The translations under genes were made by a program, and so were the position numbers. DNA of 64,000 nucleotides from Photobacterium obscurum (GTDB taxonomy: Bacteria; Pseudomonadota; Gammaproteobacteria; Enterobacterales; Vibrionaceae): assembly GCF_026191635.1 (NCBI RefSeq), contig NZ_JAKRRW010000017.1, positions 1 to 64,000 on the forward strand, written 5' to 3'. Shown in pieces: positions 57,889 to 64,000 of the stretch (position 1 is its first letter; every line of letters begins with the position of its first letter). The notes below the pieces were generated by a model. The model had not been told where the DNA came from, searched no databases, and saw only the letters and a list, made by a program, of their open reading frames with translations.

Positions 57889-59376
57889 CTATTTTGTTTC
57901 AGGGAGCAGCTGCTCATCCAGTGCATCTTCCTGTCCCATATAAGTTCGAGACGAACAGAACGGTGTCAGCGGAACATGCGGTTCTAACACTTCGAGCTCT
58001 GCCTGCTTCAACTCATGTTCCCGTGCCATAATTTTTACCTGTCGAGTAACCATTACGGTTCCCAGAATACCAAACACAATCGAGCCTATTGCCTGGCCTA
58101 TCAGTACCCCACCAGCACCGGCGACATAACCTCCGACAATCACAAAAGGAATGGTACCAATGGTCGCTTTACCCATATTCAGTGCCGTTGACCACGTAGG
58201 GCGGTTCAAATTATTAAATGCCGCATTGGCAACGAACAATGCCCCATTAAAAATGAAGGTAATTGCGACAAACGAACAAAAGATCGAAACAAGTTCAGCA
58301 GCATCTCCCTGCAAGCTAAAGAAGGAAATAAGACTATTCTGACCTGACCACAATATGATAGAAACCAGCACGCAATAGAGAGAAACAAACAACATTGCAT
58401 TACGCAGTGACTGTAACACCCGATCCCAGCGTTCAGCACCAAAATTCTGACCGATAATAGGCCCAATAGCCCCAGATAAAGAAAAGACCAGAGCGAAGCT
58501 AACCGGCATGATACGCCCGATCACGGCATAACCGGCAACAAAGCTCTCGCCATACTGCGCAATATTACTGGTGACAATTGCGTTGCCAATCGGCGTAGCC
58601 GTGTTGGTTAGAATTGCTGGAAAAGCAATTCCCGATACAGGCAGCAACGATGCAAGAAAAGGCTTGAGGGCGGGTCTGGCAACCAGGTTATGGCGCACAA
58701 TCACGGCGTGCAACGAGAAGCACATAACCGCCAAACGGGCGAAAACCGAGGCAATCGCCGCCCCCTGTACACCCATTGACAGGCCAAAAATAAACAGAGG
58801 ATCGAGAACCGCATTAGTTGCACCACCGATTAATGTGGCTACCATAGAGCGCCTTGCATCCCCCACACCACGAAGTGCCGCACCGGCTGACATAGATATG
58901 GCGATCATTGGTGCGCTGGGCAGTAAGATCATCAAATACTCGGAGGCAGCTTCTGCTACCCGACCTTCCGCTCCGATCACCGACAACAAGTGTGGTAGCT
59001 GCCAGATCATCAACGAAACCAGTAGCCCACTAATGATAAAGGCAAAAATCATCACGTTGACGGTAATAACCCGGGCTTTATCTCGCTTGCTTGCTCCCAG
59101 AGCACGGGAAACTAACGCCCCCATCGCGATAGATGTCCCTATGGAGACTGAAGTAGAAAAAAAGACAATGGTACCGGCGAACCCAATGGCCGCAGCCAGT
59201 TCAATCTCACCCAGCAAACTGATGAAGAACATGTCGAGCAGGTCCACCAGAAACAACGCCATTAAACCGATCGCTCCAGTGCCCGACATCACCACAATAT
59301 GCTTCATCGTCGAACCTGTGACAAACTTGGCGTGGGGGTTATGCTGGTGTTTTTTCTCTTGCTCTAAATCTGCCAC
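57889..59376 (-). CDS. MATE-family multidrug/metabolite efflux pump
   Basis: The 495-residue protein has twelve predicted membrane helices in two similar halves, with MATE features such as MALFLVDLLDMFFISLLGE near the first helix and GAALRGVGDARRSMVATLIGG around 170. MATE pumps export cationic drugs or metabolites in exchange for Na+ or H+. The start is moved inward to the GTG at 59376: the upstream part of the frame runs through the CBS gene's terminator, while the residues from here (ADLEQEKKHQ, then KFVTGSTMKH) look like a normal cytoplasmic leader. ATG at 59304 is the alternative. An ATACC-N4-GGTAT palindrome is 20 bases upstream. Confidence 0.85.
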   Translation of the reverse strand: MADLEQEKKHQHNPHAKFVTGSTMKHIVVMSGTGAIGLMALFLVDLLDMFFISLLGEIELAAAIGFAGTIVFFSTSVSIGTSIAMGALVSRALGASKRDKARVITVNVMIFAFIISGLLVSLMIWQLPHLLSVIGAEGRVAEAASEYLMILLPSAPMIAISMSAGAALRGVGDARRSMVATLIGGATNAVLDPLFIFGLSMGVQGAAIASVFARLAVMCFSLHAVIVRHNLVARPALKPFLASLLPVSGIAFPAILTNTATPIGNAIVTSNIAQYGESFVAGYAVIGRIMPVSFALVFSLSGAIGPIIGQNFGAERWDRVLQSLRNAMLFVSLYCVLVSIILWSGQNSLISFFSLQGDAAELVSIFCSFVAITFIFNGALFVANAAFNNLNRPTWSTALNMGKATIGTIPFVIVGGYVAGAGGVLIGQAIGSIVFGILGTVMVTRQVKIMAREHELKQAELEVLEPHVPLTPFCSSRTYMGQEDALDEQLLPETK

Positions 59377-59395
59377 TGCGAATCCATTCCCCTTA

Positions 59396-59409
59396 ATACC
59401 AATCGGTAT
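59396..59409. promoter_or_regulatory. Palindrome ATACC-N4-GGTAT ahead of the MATE gene
   Basis: Perfect five-base arms with a four-base centre (AATC) lie 20 bases upstream of the chosen MATE start and just after the CBS gene's terminator. The same arm pattern is found upstream of the YccS-type gene. Confidence 0.35.
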
Positions 59410-59440
59410 AACTATCAAATCTGAGATTTTCCCGCAATAA

Positions 59441-59463
59441 AAAAGGCGCTTAAAGCGCCTTTT
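59441..59463. terminator. Terminator of the CBS-domain gene
   Basis: AAAAGGCGCTT and AAGCGCCTTTT form an 11-base arm pair (effective loop about five) with TTTTTTATT on the minus strand. It follows the CBS stop by 23 bases and also reads well on the plus strand. Confidence 0.88.
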
Positions 59464-59486
59464 CTGGTATACGTTAGTTGCTTGTT

Positions 59487-59903
59487 TTATACCGGATGTT
59501 TGAAACAATCGACTATCTGGTTACTGATCGCCTGCAGTACATCCCGGCGGGTAATAACTCCAACAAGCTGGCCACGATCAACAACCGGATAAATCTTCGG
59601 TTTCTGACCCGACATAGTATCTGCCAATTCGATAATTGAATCATCAGGTGTTACCGTCAGTACATCCGGTCGCATACATTCACCCACGGTGTGGGTATCC
59701 TGACAGTAGTATCCAACTTTCAATAATTTATGGATCATATCCTGTTCAGATAAAAATCCCACGACTTTTCTATTTTCATCAATAACGGGGCCACCAATTT
59801 GCTTAGCGGTCAATAATTTATCGAGAGCCTTAGACAGTGACATCTTGGGATCAAATGTAACCGGGCGCGCATTCATATAATCTCTAACTTTTAATGATTC
59901 CAT
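59487..59903 (-). CDS. CBS-domain pair protein
   Basis: The 138-residue protein consists of two CBS domains: residues 5-65 (VRDYMNARPVTFDPKMSLSKALDKLL ... GGPVIDENRKVVGFLSEQDM) and 75-135 (VGECMRPDVLTVTPDDSIIELADTM ... YPVVDRGQLVGVITRRDVL). Such Bateman modules bind adenine nucleotides and act as small regulators; the partner is unknown. The ATG at 59903 has AGGGGG five bases upstream, whereas the longer frame's N-terminus has no domain. It is monocistronic, with a terminator after it. Confidence 0.9.
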   Translation of the reverse strand: MESLKVRDYMNARPVTFDPKMSLSKALDKLLTAKQIGGPVIDENRKVVGFLSEQDMIHKLLKVGYYCQDTHTVGECMRPDVLTVTPDDSIIELADTMSGQKPKIYPVVDRGQLVGVITRRDVLQAISNQIVDCFKHPV

Positions 59904-60073
59904 GCATCCCCCTAAAGTGATAATAAATGCAAGAAAACAGGCTGTTTCGTCTTTTTCTACCTGCTCCATTAAATTAAGTGTCGTCGATTTCTTTGAAAAT
60001 ACTAAATAGAAATAAGCAATTTCATCAATAGTTTTGTTCTATGAAGAAACAGCATCGATCGCAGGCATAAAAA

Positions 60074-60095
60074 ACCCGCATTAGAAAATGCGGGT
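60074..60095 (-). terminator. Terminator of the DUF945 gene
   Basis: ACCCGCATT / AATGCGGGT with a four-base loop is followed on the minus strand by TTTTTT. It lies 63 bases past the DUF945 stop; a short inverted repeat intervenes. Confidence 0.9.
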
Positions 60096-60098
60096 CTT

Positions 60099-60135
60099 TA
60101 TATCCAAACGGCCTCAAGGTGCTCGTTTGGGTATA
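60099..60135. repeat. Short hairpin carrying the TATACCCAAACG end sequence
   Basis: TATATCCAAACG (60099-60110) pairs with CGTTTGGGTATA (60124-60135), one G-U pair, over a 13-base loop. The arms are the same sequence as the ends of the element at 57659-57754, which suggests a deleted or shorter form of it. Confidence 0.55.
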
Positions 60136-60158
60136 GGTATATTCAGTTATTAAATAAG

Positions 60159-61466
60159 CTACATAAATAACATCAATAACATAGCTAGAGGTAGCTGATC
60201 GCCTGAGGCAAGAATGATCTTATCCCCTTCAATTTTCATCTGAAGTGAATAGTTTTCTGCATCTTTTTCGACAATGCCTCCCTGCTCCATCATCGTTGAT
60301 TTTTCAAGCAGTGCAGGATCGGCTTCAACGAGCTCAATAGGTAAAACCAAATTAATGTCACCCGTTAGCTTTTCAGCAATTTGAGCCATATTCTCAGATG
60401 CGCGTGCAATTCCAGGGGCTAGCACTAGGTTGATATTACTTTTCACATCCCCCTTGGGCGTCTGAACACTCAGATCTTCGATAGTAAATTTCACACCTTT
60501 CGCAACCAGCAAATCAAGTGCCAGCGCAGCGTCTTTGGCCTGCTGCTCGCTCATCTGCTGATCAAAATCATCTGCCATATTTCCGAGGCGGCTAATCGCC
60601 TGGTAATTTAAGTCCGAAAAAGCAACTTTGAAATTAAAGTTACGGTATTCGTGGCCATCGAGCGAAACAATCTTATCAATACTCATCATATTGGTATTGG
60701 TAAGTACCTGCTCTGTTTGGTCAGTCGACTGCTCCGGTTGTGTCAGCACATTATTCATTGATAAAGCGACATTGTCGACTTCGACACTTTTCTTGTTAAT
60801 CAAATCTTTGAAGCTGACATGCTCGAGAGTAAAATCCTGGCTACCAATCCAGAACTGGCCATCAAGTACACCTTTACCACCACCTTTAAGCCCGGTCATC
60901 ACCATCGCTTCATCTGCTGTCGTGGTTACTGTAGCCTCAGGCAACTGATAATAGAATTCCCCGGCCCCTTTAGCATCAACAGTACCTTCAAGTACAAACG
61001 CTTTAATGTCAGCCTGAGCACCTTGATCATTTTTGAAGTTCAACGGGTGAATCGTAATATTAAAGTCCGTTTTACGAGTCAGAGCCGTTGATGTAGTAAA
61101 ACTGATCGGAGAAATCCCTTTACCCCACAATTGATCGGCAACGGGTTGTAATTCTTCATTCAGCACCAGCTCGCTGGTCGAGGTTACTCCCATAAACCCG
61201 TGACTGACTTTATGATGGACATACCAAACGGTAGGTAAGCCTTCGTCATCAAAAACAGGCTTCCAGTCATCTTTAATTTCAATTCGGGACACAGCATCCG
61301 AAGTCATATAGCCTCGGTCATAGCTTTCACTGCTGATAGTCAGGTAAGGGTTTTCATACTTACCAACAGTATCAAGATAAATTTGCTCACCAATTTGCCC
61401 TGTTGCAAATGGCCAGCATAGTGCGATTGCCACAGCACCACCAACAGCACCAATTTTTTTTAACAT
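60159..61466 (-). CDS. DUF945 family protein, YdgA-like
   Basis: The 435-residue product has an N-terminal hydrophobic segment (GAVGGAVAIALCWPFATG) that serves as signal anchor, followed by a long beta-rich region of the DUF945 family: IYLDTVGKYENPYLTISSESYDRGYMTSDAVSRI, then a repeat-like middle and the DLLVAKGVKFTIEDLSVQTPKGDVKSNINL segment. E. coli YdgA is about 500 residues and is a periplasm-facing inner-membrane protein of unknown role. It is divergent from the kinase gene at 61663 with 196 bases between. Confidence 0.85.
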   Translation of the reverse strand: MLKKIGAVGGAVAIALCWPFATGQIGEQIYLDTVGKYENPYLTISSESYDRGYMTSDAVSRIEIKDDWKPVFDDEGLPTVWYVHHKVSHGFMGVTSTSELVLNEELQPVADQLWGKGISPISFTTSTALTRKTDFNITIHPLNFKNDQGAQADIKAFVLEGTVDAKGAGEFYYQLPEATVTTTADEAMVMTGLKGGGKGVLDGQFWIGSQDFTLEHVSFKDLINKKSVEVDNVALSMNNVLTQPEQSTDQTEQVLTNTNMMSIDKIVSLDGHEYRNFNFKVAFSDLNYQAISRLGNMADDFDQQMSEQQAKDAALALDLLVAKGVKFTIEDLSVQTPKGDVKSNINLVLAPGIARASENMAQIAEKLTGDINLVLPIELVEADPALLEKSTMMEQGGIVEKDAENYSLQMKIEGDKIILASGDQLPLAMLLMLFM

Positions 61467-61662
61467 TATGTGTCCCAGCTTCCAAAGATGATTAAGTCTA
61501 CCCGAGTGACTTCAAGGTAGTTGGCTATAAGCTTATCACACCAAACTGAACAATCGTTGCATATAGTCTATTAATACCAAAGGTTTGTAATCGGTATCTC
61601 AGTCTCTTGTGGTGCTTTCTTATACAATTAAAGTGATAACATCATAAAATAGGAATTTGAGG

Positions 61663-63591
61663 GTGAACAGTTTTGCCATTGTCTGTCTCGATGACGATCC
61701 GGAAGTCGTTGAGCGCTTAAACCGAGATTTGGCTGGATTTTCAGCCCTATTCGACATCTGTAATGCCTACAGTATCGAAGAAGCTCATGACACTCTGCAG
61801 TTTATTGAGCAGAACAACCAACGGGTCGCTTTGGTGATCTGTGATAACGAACTCGGCAATGACAACGGCGTAGATTTTTTAGTTCAGCTCGATCAATACC
61901 CTGTAACCAGCCAGGCTCGCTCCATTTTGCTGAATGACAAGCCGCAACTTGATGCCATCATGCAGGCGGTCAATGAAGGTCGCTTGCATTACTGCCTTAC
62001 CAAGCCTTGGAACAAAAAAGAGCTACATCAGGTCCTGCTGAAAGAGCTAACGACTTTTGTTCTTAAACATCCAGCGGAAGACTGGCTGCGCTATAGCCAA
62101 ATATTGGATCACCGCCGAATCTTAAATGCCCATATAGAAAGGCAGATGTCGAGCTTTCGTTCCGGTTTTATTCAGCATACCAACGACCTGGATGACGCCA
62201 GCCTTGCCCGCCAGGTCGCCGATGCACTACATGACTTCTTTGACGGCAACGATGAGGACCGAGCCTGCCGGATCTATAGCGAAAACCACTTGCTAACCAA
62301 GGAAGGAGAAGCAAACGACTTTCTGTGGTTTATCACTCAAGGGGAAGTCGCACTGTATAAAAAAGATGAACACGGCTGCAAGCATGAGGTTGTCCGTGTC
62401 GGCCCCGGGAACCTGGTCGGTGGTATGTCTTTTGTGACCGGAGAGCCTTCTTTCTCGACCGGTGTGACTCTTGGCACGACCAATGTCATCAAGCTCGACC
62501 GGCAACTCTTTAATAAAGTGATGAATTCGCGCAGTGAGCTCCTTCCGCTGTTTACCAACCTGTTACTACGCAATTTCAACCGCCGCCTTCAAGGCAGTAT
62601 CCAAACCGAAATGCGGTTACAACAAACTCTCAAATCACTCGATGACGCCTACCACCAACTGGTTGAGAAAGAGAAAATGGCCATGCTCGGTCAACTCGTC
62701 GCCGGGGTTGCCCACGAACTGAACAACCCTGTTTCTGCGATCCTGCGCGGCAGCGATACTCTCAAGCAAATCATTTGCAAGCTCACAGACTCGCAGCTAA
62801 GCCATGAAAACCAGACCCGGGGTAACTTTATTCTCCAGCAAGCGATGAAATCACGGCCGTTGTCAACGTCTGAAACCCGCCAGCGTGCTAAACGACTTGA
62901 ATCCACGCTGGATGATCGCCAACTCGCCCGCAAGGCGGTACAGATGGGAGTTGATAACTCCGAGCACCTAGATACCTGGTTATTATCACAAAAGCCTCAA
63001 CTCAAGTCAGTGATGGCAGAATGGGACAATTACTATCAAATGGGTAATTTTCTTCGTTCAATCAACGTCTGTGCCCAACGAATTGCGGATTTGGTCAAAA
63101 GCCTGAAAAGCTATGCTCGCCAGGATGACGAAACAATCCACACCGTTGATCTGCACGAGGGCCTTGAAGATACTCTGGTTATTTTTGAAAATCGGCTGAA
63201 GCGTCATCATGTAACCAAAGAATATACGGATCTTCCTGCCCTGCACTGCCAGCCTATTGCCCTCCAGCAAGTCTGGACCAACCTGATTTCCAATGCCCTT
63301 GATGCCATTGAAGAACCAGGAGAAATACATATTTCTACCCATTACACCCCGGGCTCAGAGCAGCAAGCAATTGATATCGTGATTGAAGACAACGGCAAAG
63401 GGATCCCCGTCGAACAACAACAACAAATATTCGAACTTAATTACACCACCAAACGTGAAGGCAACTTCGGACTAGGCATAGGTTTGTCGGTTTGCCAGCA
63501 AATCATCCACCAGCATGACGGAACAATTCGGGTTGAATCAGAACCCGGAGAGTTTACCCGGATGATTGTGACACTTCCGCTGAACCCTTAA
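61663..63591 (+). CDS. Receiver-cNMP fold-histidine kinase fusion protein
   Basis: The 642-residue soluble protein has a receiver domain (1-125; LDDDP acids, phosphoacceptor Asp61 in ICDNELGND, Lys in LTKPW), a cNMP-like barrel (about 180-300; FLWFITQGEVALYKKDE), a helical linker, a DHp box QLVAGVAHELNNPVS with His351, and an HATPase domain with NALDAI, DNGKGI, and FGLGIGLSVCQQI. It lacks the GE and Arg of a true cAMP pocket (GNLVGGMSFVTGEPSFSTG). The start is the GTG at 61663, eight bases after AGGA; the TTG at 61657 is too close to it. It resembles the kinase at 54756-56081 plus an added receiver, and is followed by its own regulator. Confidence 0.88.
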   Translation: MNSFAIVCLDDDPEVVERLNRDLAGFSALFDICNAYSIEEAHDTLQFIEQNNQRVALVICDNELGNDNGVDFLVQLDQYPVTSQARSILLNDKPQLDAIMQAVNEGRLHYCLTKPWNKKELHQVLLKELTTFVLKHPAEDWLRYSQILDHRRILNAHIERQMSSFRSGFIQHTNDLDDASLARQVADALHDFFDGNDEDRACRIYSENHLLTKEGEANDFLWFITQGEVALYKKDEHGCKHEVVRVGPGNLVGGMSFVTGEPSFSTGVTLGTTNVIKLDRQLFNKVMNSRSELLPLFTNLLLRNFNRRLQGSIQTEMRLQQTLKSLDDAYHQLVEKEKMAMLGQLVAGVAHELNNPVSAILRGSDTLKQIICKLTDSQLSHENQTRGNFILQQAMKSRPLSTSETRQRAKRLESTLDDRQLARKAVQMGVDNSEHLDTWLLSQKPQLKSVMAEWDNYYQMGNFLRSINVCAQRIADLVKSLKSYARQDDETIHTVDLHEGLEDTLVIFENRLKRHHVTKEYTDLPALHCQPIALQQVWTNLISNALDAIEEPGEIHISTHYTPGSEQQAIDIVIEDNGKGIPVEQQQQIFELNYTTKREGNFGLGIGLSVCQQIIHQHDGTIRVESEPGEFTRMIVTLPLNP

Positions 63592-63602
63592 AAGGAGGCC
63601 AT

Positions 63603-64000
63603 ATGAACAAATATCTCATCTTATGCGTTGATGATGAAAGAGAAGTCCTCGACAGTGTATTGCACGATCTTAGCAGCCTTGAAGAGAATTTTATCCTTGA
63701 AGCTGCCGAATCTGTCGATGAAGCCAAGGAAGTACTCGCCGATGCAATTGCAGATCATATCCCCCTCGCTTTGATCCTTTGTGATCATATTATGCCAGGT
63801 GAAACTGGGATTGATTTTCTCATCGAGCTACAGCATCAATCAGAAACGACTCGCGCACGCAAAGTCCTGCTGACCGGACAAGCCGGATTGGAAGAAACTG
63901 TTCAGGCTGTCAATAATGCCAGCTTGGACTACTACATCTCCAAACCGTGGGATGGCGACCAGCTCAAAGACATTGCAATCGACCAACTAACAACATATAT
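63603..64000 (+). CDS. Response regulator, truncated by the window edge
   Basis: An ATG with AAGGAGG four to five bases upstream, eleven bases after the kinase stop, opens a frame that continues to the window end (132 codons visible). It encodes a receiver domain with CVDDERE (Asp10, Asp11), phosphoacceptor Asp61 (LCDHIMPG), LLTGQA and SKPW. It is clearly similar to the regulator at 54273-54746, including the same Asp61 spacing and the QLTTY-type tail start, and is the partner of the fusion kinase. What follows the receiver cannot be seen. Confidence 0.9.
   Translation, partial: MNKYLILCVDDEREVLDSVLHDLSSLEENFILEAAESVDEAKEVLADAIADHIPLALILCDHIMPGETGIDFLIELQHQSETTRARKVLLTGQAGLEETVQAVNNASLDYYISKPWDGDQLKDIAIDQLTTY

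Noticed and set aside
58571..59440. 289-codon open frame opposite the MATE gene
   Set aside because: The real gene in that stretch has clear MATE features and membrane helices; the mirror frame is low-complexity Ala/Ile/Pro-rich with no recognisable domain, and it runs into the plus-strand hairpin at 59441.
59377..59508. N-terminal extension of the MATE protein
   Set aside because: It would be encoded across the terminator of the CBS gene and into its last codons, and the extra residues do not look like a leader.

Overview
The window looks like a chromosomal segment of a marine gammaproteobacterium of the family Vibrionaceae (Vibrio, Photobacterium, Grimontia or a close relative). The evidence is protein-level similarity recalled from known families: torS/torT, mgsA, helD, a YccS-type pump, treBCR, udp, zntA and a DUF1887 protein like Vibrio cholerae VC1899. 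There is no rRNA, tRNA, CRISPR array, phage module or complete insertion sequence. The DNA is gene-dense and even in character, so it reads as ordinary chromosome with several accessory-looking operons rather than a genomic island.

Layout. 1-9.8 kb: end of an unknown gene, an M16 zinc-protease lipoprotein, a HAD phosphatase, the divergent TMAO-sensing pair torS/torT (no torR here), methylglyoxal synthase and an MDR oxidoreductase. 9.8-22.1 kb: DNA helicase IV, a YccS-type transporter, an ABM-domain monooxygenase followed by a GNAT remnant, a two-gene unit of outer-membrane barrel plus giant metalloprotease lipoprotein, and an MFS-acyltransferase fusion. 22.3-32.0 kb: a five-gene minus-strand operon encoding an NfeD/YqiJ-like protein, a flotillin, a 1640-residue AAA+ ATPase, a single-HKD PLD nuclease-like protein and a TelA-family protein. 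32.3-38.0 kb: a LysE exporter and the treR-treB-treC-DUF1349 unit, with two mirror-image operators and a CRP-like site. 38.4-39.6 kb: a lone CARF plus PD-(D/E)XK protein of the Card1/DUF1887 type.

39.7-45.5 kb: a six-gene operon of TetR regulator, periplasmic LolA-like protein, two FtsX-type permeases, a LolD/MacB-type ATPase and an outer-membrane barrel, which together could form one envelope-spanning transport path. 45.7-54.1 kb: a GH63 glucosidase lipoprotein, a roughly 1 kb AT-rich gap with small repeats, udp, zntA with a textbook MerR-type promoter, and psuG. 54.3-57.5 kb: a DASS dicarboxylate transporter in an operon with a soluble cNMP-fold histidine kinase and a single-domain response regulator. 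A paralogous kinase/regulator pair begins at 61.7 kb and runs off the window. Between them lie a MATE pump, a CBS-domain protein and a DUF945 protein.

The strongest candidates for undescribed biology are the flotillin/ATPase/PLD/TelA operon, the LolA-like/ABC/barrel operon, the solo Card1-like protein, and the paired kinase modules with degenerate cyclic-nucleotide folds. Shared short repeats (TATACCCAAACGG inverted repeats, and ATACC-N4-GGTAT palindromes ahead of two efflux genes) are also worth checking. Many start codons were re-chosen from Shine-Dalgarno position; the reasons are given per gene.
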